64,000 bases of DNA from positions 1 to 64,000 of the forward strand of contig NZ_RCWC01000007.1 in assembly GCF_018448935.1 (NCBI RefSeq), in the 5' to 3' direction. The position numbers and the translations under genes are program-made. Below the pieces are notes generated by a model that saw nothing but the letters and a program-made list of their open reading frames with translations, searched no databases and was not told the origin of the DNA. Of this stretch, positions 29,881 through 39,718 are shown one piece after another (the stretch's first letter is position 1; each line of letters begins with the position of its first letter). The stretch comes from Photorhabdus noenieputensis. Its GTDB lineage: Bacteria > Pseudomonadota > Gammaproteobacteria > Enterobacterales > Enterobacteriaceae.

Positions 29881-30981
29881 TTATGGTCCTTTCATCACGC
29901 GCATAATTTCCTGTAGCGCGGAAGTATTTTCTGACATCATTTCTTCCAGCCATTCGGCCATGCCCATATTTGCCCAACGCGCTGCACGTTCAATTAAATA
30001 AGGCACTGGACTGGTAGGTTCATTTTGACGAAAGTAATTGGCGATATTGATCATTTGTCCTATGGCGATAGTGCGCATTTCATGGTGCGCCCGATCTTCT
30101 GTTAAAAAAGTCGTATTCATGCCGTTTGGTGCATCTCCCCCTGCCGCTATTGCTTCATTGCTTTCATTGCTATTGCCGTATTCCTGGCTTGATCCCGGTG
30201 CCACCATTTCACGAAATCGTTCGATTAAGACCACCAGATCTTGCAACTGTTGGGTGCTGGCACTCATGCTGTTACCGACATCCGGCAACAGGTTTGCCAT
30301 GATGTGTTGCAGTTCTGACAATGCCTTACTAACTTGTTCAGCCCGCATCAGCAGTTGGTTAAATTGTTCGACTGGCGTAGTGCGAATGCTGCCGTCACAC
30401 TCAGCGATACCGAAATAACCATCACTGATCAAGGCACTGCGTAATTCGCTATTAACGGCAACGTGTTGTTCAAAATATTGCACCCGTTGCCAGACGCTTA
30501 AGCTCAATTTGCCATCATCGGTCAGTGTCAGATTGTCTAGTTGTTTCACCAATTGATTATCCAACCAGCTTAACCGACCAAGACGGGCATCCGCACTGTT
30601 TGTCTCTGTATCATCCAGCGGCGGGTAAAGTACCGGCCAAAAAGTTTCCAATAGATGGGCAAGTAATGTGATACCGCCGCTAATCCCTGCCAGACCATAC
30701 AGTTCCCCTTGCGCTTGGGTTAACCAGCAGGCTATTTGCAAGTCTTTACTCTGTTTTTCCAGTACTTCCTGACACAACGCTGAAACCTTCATCCAATCAG
30801 CCTGACGGGTTTCATAACCCCATGCATCGTCTTGGAGGAAATCGTCGTCGGTTTCGCGTGCGGCGTTTATTTGTTCAAAAATAGATTCGTATTCAATATC
30901 GCATCCCGCTGGTTCGTCAGCGGTAATGGGTTGCAAAAAACGCGCGATATCTGTCTGGGTTAAGTTCACAGTGACTTCCAT
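29881..30981 (-). CDS. tssA: T6SS protein TssA (ImpA_N family)
   Basis: A 366-residue protein from the ATG at 30981; an upstream TTG at 30990 overlaps the PAAR gene. The ImpA_N domain is clear at the start (LQPITADEPAGCDIEYES, then CWLTQAQGELYGLAGISGG and WPVLYPPLDDT). The C-terminal YLIERAARWANMGMAEWLEE matches the short form of TssA that primes tail assembly. It lies directly after the PAAR gene. Confidence 0.92.
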   Translation of the reverse strand: MEVTVNLTQTDIARFLQPITADEPAGCDIEYESIFEQINAARETDDDFLQDDAWGYETRQADWMKVSALCQEVLEKQSKDLQIACWLTQAQGELYGLAGISGGITLLAHLLETFWPVLYPPLDDTETNSADARLGRLSWLDNQLVKQLDNLTLTDDGKLSLSVWQRVQYFEQHVAVNSELRSALISDGYFGIAECDGSIRTTPVEQFNQLLMRAEQVSKALSELQHIMANLLPDVGNSMSASTQQLQDLVVLIERFREMVAPGSSQEYGNSNESNEAIAAGGDAPNGMNTTFLTEDRAHHEMRTIAIGQMINIANYFRQNEPTSPVPYLIERAARWANMGMAEWLEEMMSENTSALQEIMRVMKGP

Positions 30982-30982
30982 T

Positions 30983-31285
30983 TCAAGCAATAATCACCAA
31001 TGGGTAACCGGTAGTAATTATGCCGCCATGTGCACACAGATCGCCGAGTCTGGCCGCAGGCCGTCCGCCAATCAATACCGTTGGGCTGCCCATGACCACC
31101 GTATCCGGCGGCCCGACGCACACCAACATTGAGCCCATTGTCGCCGCGGGTAATCCACCAATCAGCACCGTTGGTACACCTGGCGGCATAATCGGTCCGC
31201 CTACATGTGGCACCGGCGGTACCGCAGGCGAGACCATTGGACAAATATGCATATCACCCACACGGGCAGCCGGCATTGGCATCAT
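30983..31285 (-). CDS. PAAR-repeat T6SS spike tip protein
   Basis: A 100-residue, almost minimal PAAR protein: ARVGDMHICPMV at the start, PGVPTVLIGGLPAATMGSM and SPTVLIGGRPAARLGDLCAH in the middle, and GGIITTGYPLVIIA at the end. It should sharpen the VgrG trimer. There is no effector extension. It follows the small gene at 31282-31878, overlapping by 4 nt. Confidence 0.95.
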   Translation of the reverse strand: MMPMPAARVGDMHICPMVSPAVPPVPHVGGPIMPPGVPTVLIGGLPAATMGSMLVCVGPPDTVVMGSPTVLIGGRPAARLGDLCAHGGIITTGYPLVIIA

Positions 31286-31878
31286 TGTTCTCCTGATAAT
31301 GTGGCTTCATGATACAGATAGGTTTTACGTCCCTGATCTTGTGACAGTGGCAATTGTCTTAGTTGACCGTGCGCCAGTTGAAAAAATTGCTCAACGTACC
31401 GCATTTGTTGTTCCGGTTGTTCGCCATAAAGGTGCAATATCAGGCACAACGTATCGGCTAATGCCGCCAGTGACTGCCACGGTTGTGGATAGACCGCTTC
31501 CAGATCCGGCGTGGTCATACTGCCTTCACTCCAAAAAACGGAAAGCACCAGACATGAAATTGGGTTATCGAACCCCACTGTTTGTGCCTGTTCGAACAGT
31601 TCATGACGTAAAGGATCACCACCATCAACCCGCCAGCGCCGCACCTGTTGCAATAACGACCGTTGTCCTTGTATGAGATCGCGTTCGTAAACGCAGGAGA
31701 TGAATGTCAGTACCAGCTCCAGAGCCTGGGTGTAAGGCAACATAAAAATGGTGTAGTACACCGCGTCTTGCCACAACATTTCCTTGTTAAGCGCTGATAG
31801 ATTTTGTTCATGTGCCGCGTGTTGTTGTAGTGCCAATTCCGCCTGTGGCGAAAGTTGGCAATGTCGTAATTTAACCAT
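31282..31878 (-). CDS. Small T6SS-associated protein between vgrG and PAAR (DUF6931-like)
   Basis: A 198-residue soluble protein. It starts KLRHCQLSPQAELALQQHAA and has DAVYYTIFMLPYTQALELVL and CLVLSVFWSEGSMTTPDLEA, which I recall from the small DUF6931-type proteins near PAAR genes in T6SS clusters; the name is not verified. No catalytic motif was seen. The 31-bp gap from vgrG and the overlap with PAAR suggest a role in loading the spike, perhaps as a chaperone or adaptor, which is inference. Confidence 0.6.
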   Translation of the reverse strand: MVKLRHCQLSPQAELALQQHAAHEQNLSALNKEMLWQDAVYYTIFMLPYTQALELVLTFISCVYERDLIQGQRSLLQQVRRWRVDGGDPLRHELFEQAQTVGFDNPISCLVLSVFWSEGSMTTPDLEAVYPQPWQSLAALADTLCLILHLYGEQPEQQMRYVEQFFQLAHGQLRQLPLSQDQGRKTYLYHEATLSGEQ

Positions 31879-31909
31879 GACTGCAAACTCTTATTATTTG
31901 ATCCTGTTA

Positions 31910-33835
31910 TTAACCAATCTTGGTCAGAGTGCCTTTCACCATAGCAATGCCGGTCGCATCCACCTGAACAATGCCGCCTTTTAATTGTGCCATTGCACTG
32001 CCTTCTACTTTTACTGTGGTGCCAGTTAGCTCCGCCATGCCATTGCTCTTCAACGCCAGTTTTCCTGTTCCCTCTACAGTGACGGATGGCGCTTTGATGG
32101 TGATCCCGGTCGGGGTAATCGATAATTGGCTGGCACCGACTTTCAGTTCAATGCCCTGATTTGCCGTGATTGTGCATTGTTGACCGACATTGATTTTGGC
32201 GTTACCTCTGGATACCTCCAGTTCATAACTACCTGCGCTCAAAATTAATGTGTCATTGCCCTTTTTAATTTGGGTATCGCGCTTTTCTTGGATTTCCCAT
32301 AACACGTTGCGATCGATCTGCGCTGAAAAATCATTTTTCACTTTCAGGCGCATATCTTTTTGTGAGTGAAGCAAAATAAACTCTTCACCTTTCTTATCTT
32401 CGAAACAAAACTGATGCCCTTGTTCCACTGTGCCTTTTGCACTACTGCGCGTCGCAATCCCACTTTGAGTTTTTTGTCTCGGTAGTGCAAACGGTGGCAT
32501 TTTCACCCCGTTATAAACCGTTCCGGTTACCAGCGGGCTATCCGGGTCGCCATCGATAAAACTCACCAATACTTCACTGCCCACTCGTGGCACAAATTGC
32601 GCACCAAACTTTGCGCCGTTCCAGAATTGACTGACACGTATCCAGCAGGAACTGTCATCATTTTTTTTATGTTCTTTATCCCAGTGAAACTGGATTTTGA
32701 TGCGGCCCTGTTCATCCGTATGAATCTCTTCTGACGTCGGCCCTACCACCAGCGCGGACAATACGCCGGAAATGTAGGGCCGCGTAACAGAAGAACGCGG
32801 GCGAAATGTTTTATTCGCCGGGAATAAGGTCACCTGAGACGAAAATAGTAATTCGCCTTCCTCCAGATTGTTCTCCGCTTTTAATCGCTGGTGGCCCACG
32901 GCATAGCGGCCATCGGCGCTGGTGTGCCCTTTCAAGGTGAACTGATGCCCCACTTGTAAACTGGGATAACTGTTAACGGCATGTGCGTAATAGGATTGTG
33001 ATTCCCATTGTTCCATGCACAGCGTTGCTTGTGTTTCCAGTTGATTACGCTCCTCCTGACGCCGGTCGTCATAGATAGAAAGCTTAGGATTGGTGGAATA
33101 ACCACTGTTCGCTTTGGCGCTAGCACTAATTGCCGCGGCACTTTTAACGTTATAACCATTCATTTCCGCCATACCTGGAATCATTGTGCGATGAATATGC
33201 CAGGCGCGTAGCCCATAGCCTTGTTGATCACCGATCTTCGATTGATATGGCAATACCGCTAAAGGCGCGTTAATAAACGTCGAAGAGTGATCCGCCAATA
33301 CCAGTACATGACGCCCCTCTTCATGGCGGAAGAAATAGAAAATCCCCGCTTGTTCCAGTTGACGTGTCACAAAGTCAAAATCTGATTCCTTGTATTGCAT
33401 ACAATATTCAAGCTTCGGATAACGGCTTTTTAGCGCCAGTTCAACGTCGTTAAACCCACGTTTACGGAAAATATCACATACCATATCCGGCACACTGATG
33501 CGCTGATAGACGCGCAAGTTATGGGTTAAGGTCAGCATTTTCAGCCAGGGTTCAATACGGGCTTGATAACAAAACTGGCCGTCGTTAAAACCTTGTTGCT
33601 GTAATTCAGTCAATATGCCATGCACAATGCGATGATTCGGCGCTTCACCAAGACGAAATGCCAAAGGTTTACCGATATGAGACTCCAGCTTATCCCAGTC
33701 TGCGCTGGAATAGAGCTGAGCAGAAAATGAATAAGGCCGCGACAGGTGCTCTTCACCCTCTATTTTGTTCAGTGCCACAATATCTGACAGGCTACTGATA
33801 ACCTGTAAAAAACGATTCTTTTGCCCTAACAACAT
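31910..33835 (-). CDS. vgrG: T6SS spike protein VgrG
   Basis: A 641-residue protein with the gp27-like start (IVALNKIEGEEHLSRPYSFS, LAFRLGEAPNHRIVHGILTE), the gp5 OB-fold (TDEQGRIKIQFHWDKEHKKN, SCWIRVSQFWNGAKFGAQFV, PRVGSEVLVSFIDGDPDSPL) and a C-terminal repetitive beta region ending KGTLTKIG. There is no extra effector domain, so it is a structural VgrG. It follows tssG by 24 nt. Confidence 0.96.
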   Translation of the reverse strand: MLLGQKNRFLQVISSLSDIVALNKIEGEEHLSRPYSFSAQLYSSADWDKLESHIGKPLAFRLGEAPNHRIVHGILTELQQQGFNDGQFCYQARIEPWLKMLTLTHNLRVYQRISVPDMVCDIFRKRGFNDVELALKSRYPKLEYCMQYKESDFDFVTRQLEQAGIFYFFRHEEGRHVLVLADHSSTFINAPLAVLPYQSKIGDQQGYGLRAWHIHRTMIPGMAEMNGYNVKSAAAISASAKANSGYSTNPKLSIYDDRRQEERNQLETQATLCMEQWESQSYYAHAVNSYPSLQVGHQFTLKGHTSADGRYAVGHQRLKAENNLEEGELLFSSQVTLFPANKTFRPRSSVTRPYISGVLSALVVGPTSEEIHTDEQGRIKIQFHWDKEHKKNDDSSCWIRVSQFWNGAKFGAQFVPRVGSEVLVSFIDGDPDSPLVTGTVYNGVKMPPFALPRQKTQSGIATRSSAKGTVEQGHQFCFEDKKGEEFILLHSQKDMRLKVKNDFSAQIDRNVLWEIQEKRDTQIKKGNDTLILSAGSYELEVSRGNAKINVGQQCTITANQGIELKVGASQLSITPTGITIKAPSVTVEGTGKLALKSNGMAELTGTTVKVEGSAMAQLKGGIVQVDATGIAMVKGTLTKIG

Positions 33836-33859
33836 CTTTTTATTACCTGCGTTTTTTGT

Positions 33860-34852
33860 TTAATTTGCGTAGGGGCCGGTACATTCAGCCAAATAGATAC
33901 GCTGAATATGGCTCTCGCCGGTGTCGCCCAAACAACCATCCCACCCCAATTGATGGCTGCCATTTAATACGTTACCTCGCCCACTATGCTGTACCAGCAA
34001 TTCCAGTGAAAAGGAGAGCAACGGCCCGGCAAATTGCCACACCCATTGTGTCAGTTTGCGATATTGTTCATTTCCCGGCATAAAGGCGGCTCGCTGCCGA
34101 GCGGCAAACGGCCCTAACTGAACATGAAATCTTGATTGAATATCCCAATAAGCGTTACCCAACATCGGGTTATCGCCTAACAAACTGCGACCTAAACAGC
34201 AACAGTGAGCCTGATCAGCATATTGCCAGCGCCCTTTAAAGGGCTGGATGTTGACCGCCATACCAAACTCTCGCTGCAACAGGTGTTGCAAATTCACCAT
34301 TGAGCGGACCGGTGTTGCCAATAATCCGACACAAGCGGGATGAGAACGTTGTGTGGTATCCGCCATCAACTGGCCGATAACTGCTGGAATGACTGCCGGT
34401 AAAGACCGATGAGTTTGTAACTCTTTATTGTTTTGCAATTCGGCATGGTTTTGCAATTCGGTATTGATATATAACCGGTATTTCTGCCACGCTTGAAAAC
34501 GCAGGCTAAGCAGACGATGAGTAAAAATATCAATAAATGCCTGAGCTGATTCGTCGCCGTAGCGATAACGCCGGTCAATCAGCCATTCGGTATAGCGCAA
34601 CGGTAATGCACCGAGGGTTCCTAATAGACCAAAGTGATGTACCGTCATGCGATACTGTTCGTACCCTTCTTGCGGTGGTAATAGAGACTCTACTTCCCTT
34701 TCCGGCGCATCTAATGTCAGTACAGAGCTAAATTGCACTACATCATCAGGAGTGATTGCTGTTTCTTCTCGTTGGCGACAACGTTTAAGTAAACGGCGTA
34801 CATTTTGATAAAAACGGCCGCCAGCTAAACGTAGCTTATTTTCTAAAGCCAT
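33860..34852 (-). CDS. tssG: T6SS baseplate protein TssG
   Basis: A 330-residue protein starting at MALENKLRLAGGRFYQ, with GGGAGA 7 nt upstream; the ATG at 34879 lacks this. It carries QFSSVLTLDAPEREVESLLP, TVHHFGLLGTLGALPLRYTE and RLLSLRFQAWQKYRLY, typical of TssG, the baseplate wedge partner of TssF. It overlaps the tssF end. Apparently complete. Confidence 0.93.
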   Translation of the reverse strand: MALENKLRLAGGRFYQNVRRLLKRCRQREETAITPDDVVQFSSVLTLDAPEREVESLLPPQEGYEQYRMTVHHFGLLGTLGALPLRYTEWLIDRRYRYGDESAQAFIDIFTHRLLSLRFQAWQKYRLYINTELQNHAELQNNKELQTHRSLPAVIPAVIGQLMADTTQRSHPACVGLLATPVRSMVNLQHLLQREFGMAVNIQPFKGRWQYADQAHCCCLGRSLLGDNPMLGNAYWDIQSRFHVQLGPFAARQRAAFMPGNEQYRKLTQWVWQFAGPLLSFSLELLVQHSGRGNVLNGSHQLGWDGCLGDTGESHIQRIYLAECTGPYAN

Positions 34853-36654
34853 GTCAGTCTCCCACAGCGACGCGGCCAACGGCGGGTACTGTTATTAACC
34901 GTCTCTAGCTGCGTTACGGTCTGCGTGAAGCTATTAATTGGCGCATACATCGCGATAAAACGTTCTAGCAGGCTACAAAATAGATAAAAATCCACAAATT
35001 CCCCCGCTGGTGCCTGAAATGTCAATGTCACCTCCAGCCCACGCGCCAAGGAATAGGGATCGGCGGGATTCAGGCGTGCGCTCACCGGCGCAATAGCCAC
35101 CTGCTGTAATTGTGCAATCAACCGCGATATGGCTGGATCGCCAAGCAGGTTGTAGAGTTCTAGCGCCTCTTTTAAACACTGAACACCCTGCGGACCATTC
35201 AGTAGCATTTGGTTCAAATTGAGTTGCGATACCAACCGCCAGTTCAATGCACTATTGGGTTGTGGACGCACCGGCAAGCGAGGACGAATCAATCCCAGAA
35301 TTTTTACGCCCGGAAGTGCGCTTTCTGATTCGAAATCGCCATCTGGATGGCCGTTGCTCAACTGCCGCGGTATATCACGGTTAGTACAGGTCAAACTCAA
35401 GATCACCACATCGGTTTCGGGTTTCAGATGTTCACCACTGCTATCAGAAAAACCGATGAACATATTCATCCCCAGATCGTTATGCCTCAGTGAGGGGCGC
35501 GGCGTTGCCTGCCAAAATAACGGGACCTGTTCGTCAGACTGTGTATGTTCAATACCAAATAATGACGGCACCGGTTTGGAGCTTAATTGTTCCTGCTGAC
35601 GGCTGACAATTTCCACCTGATCGATGGTATAAACTTCCATACTTTGCGGGCGACGGGCATCCGGTTGAACCAAATATTCATGTTCTGTTTCCAGTGGAAT
35701 AATAGGTTCCGCCTGATGAAGAAACAGATTAATTATCGGCACGCAATTTAGCCGGAAGGTTTCGTTGCTGACTTTATCACTCATACGTTCAATTCGACGT
35801 AATGCGACACAATCCTTAAGCCGGAAACGGTATTGCAGCTCCCCTAATGAACTGGTAAACAAACCCGCATCCGGTAGCGGAATATCCAGGAATAAGAATT
35901 TTTCTGGGAAACTAAAATAATCACGAAACAAGTGATGAACCGGATTTATCAATGAATCATCGGCGCATAAGTTATCTTGTGGATCGAAACCCACCACCTG
36001 AACACCTCGGCTATTCAGGTTGAATATACGCTCACCCAACTGACACTCCAGTTGCTTAACTTGCGCCGATAATAATTCATACAAACTATGGGTCAGCACT
36101 GGTGCGCCATGTAAATACAACCGGATATGTTGCGCCTGAAAACTGGCGCCCGGCCACAGGTTAAAATTCAGCGTTAAGATAAAATCCCGATCGTAAGGGT
36201 CTGGCGTCAGTTCTGCGTGCGTTAAATCCAATGGCAACATCTCCAGCGGATATACCGTGCGGAAACGGCAGGTCACATCACCTACCGGTTGAGAAATCAA
36301 GGGAGTATGCCGCGCTACCGTCATCATTCCGGTCACACCGGATGTTAACGGGTCCTGTTGAAACTGCACCAACGATACCGACGGTACTTGACGTAGAAAC
36401 TGTGGCGCCAGTACTTCCAACATAGCATTACTGAGTTCCGGCATATCTTCATCAATCCGCTGATGGATTTTTGCTGTCAGAAATGCAAAAGATTCCACCA
36501 AACGTTCTACATGAGGATCTTCTGAAACACCTTCCGCGAACCCAAGACGTTTGGCAATTTTGGGAAAACGCTGAGAGAAAGCAGCGCCATATTGTCTTAA
36601 ATAACTCAATTCCCGGTTGTAATAAGTCAGTATTTTTTGTGGTAATAACATCAT
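34843..36654 (-). CDS. tssF: T6SS baseplate protein TssF
   Basis: A 603-residue protein from MMLLPQKILTYYNRELSYLR, the characteristic TssF start; a reading from 36744 runs into tssE and is rejected. Conserved parts include FPKIAKRLGFAEGVSEDPHV, LTAKIHQRIDEDMPELSNAM and the C-terminal RFIAMYAPINSFTQTV. It forms the baseplate wedge with TssG and TssK. Confidence 0.94.
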   Translation of the reverse strand: MMLLPQKILTYYNRELSYLRQYGAAFSQRFPKIAKRLGFAEGVSEDPHVERLVESFAFLTAKIHQRIDEDMPELSNAMLEVLAPQFLRQVPSVSLVQFQQDPLTSGVTGMMTVARHTPLISQPVGDVTCRFRTVYPLEMLPLDLTHAELTPDPYDRDFILTLNFNLWPGASFQAQHIRLYLHGAPVLTHSLYELLSAQVKQLECQLGERIFNLNSRGVQVVGFDPQDNLCADDSLINPVHHLFRDYFSFPEKFLFLDIPLPDAGLFTSSLGELQYRFRLKDCVALRRIERMSDKVSNETFRLNCVPIINLFLHQAEPIIPLETEHEYLVQPDARRPQSMEVYTIDQVEIVSRQQEQLSSKPVPSLFGIEHTQSDEQVPLFWQATPRPSLRHNDLGMNMFIGFSDSSGEHLKPETDVVILSLTCTNRDIPRQLSNGHPDGDFESESALPGVKILGLIRPRLPVRPQPNSALNWRLVSQLNLNQMLLNGPQGVQCLKEALELYNLLGDPAISRLIAQLQQVAIAPVSARLNPADPYSLARGLEVTLTFQAPAGEFVDFYLFCSLLERFIAMYAPINSFTQTVTQLETVNNSTRRWPRRCGRLTWL

Positions 36655-36658
36655 CTTG

Positions 36659-37102
36659 TTATTTATCCCATGAAATTGAATAGGTATATGCGGTACTGTT
36701 CCATGAGATAGAAAACACCACTTGTTCGTTGAAGAAAATTCCACTCACCCAGAAAGTTATATTTTCTGGCGTATTTTTCTGTAATTTAATAACGACATTT
36801 TTCAAACGTGGTTCGAACCAGGAAATAGCTTGGTAAATATTATTGCTTAGTACATCAATACGTTCATCATCAGAAATATCCACATTAATGACATCGGAAA
36901 CACCGTAATTTAAAACTGATTTCGGCAACTCACCAAATAAAGGGGAAATTTCAGAAATCGGTCTTGATGAAAATAACATACTCAAGTCAGAAATCAGGCT
37001 TTGGACAACTTCCTGACGTGACCAGATAAGTGCGACACCCCGTTTTTCATCTTGTGGATAATCATCTTTCAGGCGATGGAGAAATGAAGGCTGAATCATC
37101 AT
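36659..37102 (-). CDS. tssE: T6SS baseplate protein TssE (gp25-like)
   Basis: A 147-residue protein with a GPW/gp25-like core: QEVVQSLISDLSMLFSSRPI, FGELPKSVLNYGVSDV and NNIYQAISWFEPRLKNVVIK. It is the hub where sheath polymerisation starts. The N-terminal segment PSFLHRLKDDYPQDEKRG is usual for TssE. It ends 4 nt before the tssF start. Confidence 0.93.
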   Translation of the reverse strand: MMIQPSFLHRLKDDYPQDEKRGVALIWSRQEVVQSLISDLSMLFSSRPISEISPLFGELPKSVLNYGVSDVINVDISDDERIDVLSNNIYQAISWFEPRLKNVVIKLQKNTPENITFWVSGIFFNEQVVFSISWNSTAYTYSISWDK

Positions 37103-37153
37103 ATTTTTCCGGCTAGAAACTGCCGGCCAAAGGCCGACAGTAAACGGTAATTG

Positions 37154-37648
37154 TTATTGTTTTTTGTTCTCGATAAGATCCCAACCTTCCGGCCCCACCT
37201 TAGTTCCTTTAGTTCCATCTTCTTTAAGTGGCGTAAATGTCCACTTAATTTTGGAATAGGCGATAGAAATCTGTTCTTGTGGGAATTCACCGCCACGTGA
37301 ACAGGTTTCATGAACGTCAGAGATAATACATTCGTCCATTTCCACTTCCGCGTAAGGATGCATTTCGCCTTTGAAAATCGTGCAGATTTCCAGTTTCACT
37401 TTCTTAATCGCGGTACCTTGCGCTACAGCAGACAGTAAGCCAATAGAACTGGAATCCATCACCTTCACACAGTCAATGGTACGGAAATCCGCTGCACCAA
37501 CGGTAATTTTACGTTTACCGCTGTCTGCAATCCGTGCATGGTTAAATAGACCAAAATTGACATGTTCCAGCTCAATCCACTCTTTATGTTTGCTGTCGGT
37601 ACTTTCACCTTTAATACCATCAATTTGTAAAAAAATTGAAGAACTCAT
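37154..37648 (-). CDS. hcp: T6SS inner-tube protein Hcp
   Basis: A 164-residue Hcp: SSIFLQIDGIKGESTDSKHK at the start, WIELEHVNFGLFNHAR, and YSKIKWTFTPLKEDGT near the end. Hexamer rings stack into the tube that is fired. There is no C-terminal effector extension. The gaps on both sides (about 50 bp) are the largest among the core T6SS genes of the run and may contain processing sites. Confidence 0.95.
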   Translation of the reverse strand: MSSSIFLQIDGIKGESTDSKHKEWIELEHVNFGLFNHARIADSGKRKITVGAADFRTIDCVKVMDSSSIGLLSAVAQGTAIKKVKLEICTIFKGEMHPYAEVEMDECIISDVHETCSRGGEFPQEQISIAYSKIKWTFTPLKEDGTKGTKVGPEGWDLIENKKQ

Positions 37649-37704
37649 AATTAACTGCTCCAGTTAGTTGTAATAAATAGGAAAAATATTAATAAATAGA
37701 AAAA

Positions 37705-39186
37705 TCAGGCAGCCGAGGACGGCGGTAAATCAGCAACCAACCGTAAAGACATACTTAATCCTTCTAATTGGAAATGCGGCCTTAAATAGGCTACAGCCCG
37801 ATATGTTCCCGGCGATCCAGGAACTTCAACAACATCAACTCTTGCCTCCCGTAATGGGTGACTCGCTTTAATTTCCGCACCGACGGTATCAGAGCCGACA
37901 ATATATTGGTTGATCCAGTTTTGCAGATAAGATTGACATTCTCCGCGGGACATAAAACTGCCCACTTTGTCACGCACAATCATTTTCAAATAATGGGCGA
38001 AACGAGATGTTGTCATAATATATTGCAATTGGGTTGATAATTTTGCGTTGGCATTTGCCAGGTCAGAATTATATTTTCTCGGCTTATTTGGTGACTGTAC
38101 CGAAAAAAATGCGGCATAATCAGTTCCTTTATAATAAACCAGAGGAATGAACCCTAATTCTGCTAACTCTTTTTCGCGGCGATCAGAGATAGCCACCTCA
38201 GTCGGGCATTGCAGCACATTTTCACCGGACACAGAGGTATAGTGATACGCTGGCAATGCTTCGACCAATCCTCCTCCTTCCACACCGCGGATCGCCGCAC
38301 ACCAACCATACTGTTCAAATGCCGCCACCATACGGCCTGCCAGTGCATAGGCGGCGTTAATCCATAGATAACTACCGCTATCCCCTTCTTTTACCTGCTC
38401 TTCGAAGCAGAATTGTTCAACCGGGATGGTTTTTGCCCCATAAGGCAAACGGCCAATGACTCGTGGTAACGTCAAGCCGACATAACGAGAGTCATCAGAT
38501 TCCCGGAAGCGTTTCCAACGCAGATAATCGGATGTTGCAAGCAGTTTGGATAAATCACGTGGACGTGGTAGCTCGCCAAAATCATTCAGCCCCAACATGC
38601 CTGCGTTGACTGAACTGATAAACGGCGCATGGGCGGCTGCGGCCACATGAGAAATCTGCTCCAGTAAATAGAGATCTTCCGGGCTGTTATCAAAGTCAAA
38701 ATCACCGACAAATGCTGAATAAGGTTCACCACCAAAGGTACCGTATTCATATTCATACACATTTTTAAACAGCATTGACTGATCGAAATCCGATGCCGAT
38801 TTAAAATCTTTAATCAAATCGGTTTTCGTCGCGTTCAACATGCGGATCTGGGTATTATCCGTTTCGCTTTGGTCAAGTAATCCTTTAAGCCCTACCCAAG
38901 AAGATTCCAGGCGCTGAAATTTCGGGTGATGTAATACCAGACTCAGTTGAGCGGACATCAGAGCATCAATCGCGGCGATACGTTCGTCAATGCTGTTTAC
39001 CAAATCGCCGGAAACCACCAGTGAACCGGAGGTGACTTCGGCCAGAAACTGGTCGAGCTGGCTTTTTACCCGATCACGATCTGCCTCTCGACGAATGGCT
39101 TGGGTGTTATCAATAATCTGATCAAGAAAATCACTATTTGTTTCCGTCGTTTTCAATTCTTGTTGTTCAACAACGCTCTGTTCCAT
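37705..39186 (-). CDS. tssC: T6SS sheath protein TssC (VipB)
   Basis: A 493-residue protein from MEQSVVEQQELKTTE, chosen because GAGGG lies just upstream, overlapping the end of tssB; readings from 39204 or 39258 are also open. It has the sheath pattern AIDALMSAQLSLVLHHPKFQ, LESSWVGLKGLLDQ and the C-terminal LYLRPHFQ-type segment (AYLRPHFQLEGLSMSLRLVA). With TssB it forms the contractile sheath, and ClpV recognises its N-terminus. Confidence 0.96.
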   Translation of the reverse strand: MEQSVVEQQELKTTETNSDFLDQIIDNTQAIRREADRDRVKSQLDQFLAEVTSGSLVVSGDLVNSIDERIAAIDALMSAQLSLVLHHPKFQRLESSWVGLKGLLDQSETDNTQIRMLNATKTDLIKDFKSASDFDQSMLFKNVYEYEYGTFGGEPYSAFVGDFDFDNSPEDLYLLEQISHVAAAAHAPFISSVNAGMLGLNDFGELPRPRDLSKLLATSDYLRWKRFRESDDSRYVGLTLPRVIGRLPYGAKTIPVEQFCFEEQVKEGDSGSYLWINAAYALAGRMVAAFEQYGWCAAIRGVEGGGLVEALPAYHYTSVSGENVLQCPTEVAISDRREKELAELGFIPLVYYKGTDYAAFFSVQSPNKPRKYNSDLANANAKLSTQLQYIMTTSRFAHYLKMIVRDKVGSFMSRGECQSYLQNWINQYIVGSDTVGAEIKASHPLREARVDVVEVPGSPGTYRAVAYLRPHFQLEGLSMSLRLVADLPPSSAA

Positions 39187-39193
39187 ACTGCCC

Positions 39194-39718
39194 TCACTGT
39201 GCATTGTTATTTTCCGGGATATTGCTATTTTCCGGGGTGACGTCATCTGCTTCTTCATTTACCTGCGGTAATTTATCCGCATGTTCAGCTAGAATTTCCG
39301 CCAGACGGTCACGCAATTTTTCATTGCTCAATGCACGGCCTTTCAAATCACTGAGTTTGCTGCGTACCTCTAATAAATGACGAAGCGGTTCTATCTGTTT
39401 CGCCAAATTCTCTGGGGTAAAGTCAGCCATTGATTTAAATTGCAAATCGACATTAATAAATCCGCTCTGACCCGGCAGTGCGCTTTCAACTTGTAATTCC
39501 AATGAAGGCGACAAACCTTCCATCACCGCATTAAAATTATCTTTATCAACCTGCATAAAACGACGTTCACGCATCGGAATAGATTGCTCAGCAAATTGCC
39601 CAACAACACCAATAACTAAAGGCAATTCTTTTTTCTCGACCGCGCCACCTAATTCAACATCATAAGTAATCTGAACTCGGGGCGGTCTGACTTTATCAAG
39701 CTTACGTTGAGTATTCAT
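39194..39718 (-). CDS. tssB: T6SS sheath protein TssB (VipA)
   Basis: A 174-residue protein starting MNTQRKLDKVRPPRVQITYD, the ATG at 39718; an upstream reading from 39775 is less likely. It has the TssB core VELGGAVEKKELPLVIGVVG, and LRHLLEVRSKLSDLKGRALS at the C-terminal end. It is the first gene of the T6SS operon, so the promoter should lie in the DNA to its right (39719-40276). Confidence 0.95.
   Translation of the reverse strand: MNTQRKLDKVRPPRVQITYDVELGGAVEKKELPLVIGVVGQFAEQSIPMRERRFMQVDKDNFNAVMEGLSPSLELQVESALPGQSGFINVDLQFKSMADFTPENLAKQIEPLRHLLEVRSKLSDLKGRALSNEKLRDRLAEILAEHADKLPQVNEEADDVTPENSNIPENNNAQ

Noticed and set aside
31020-31676. 218-codon plus-strand open frame opposite the PAAR and small-gene region
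   Set aside because: It is antisense to two co-linear T6SS genes with family motifs and strong operon spacing.
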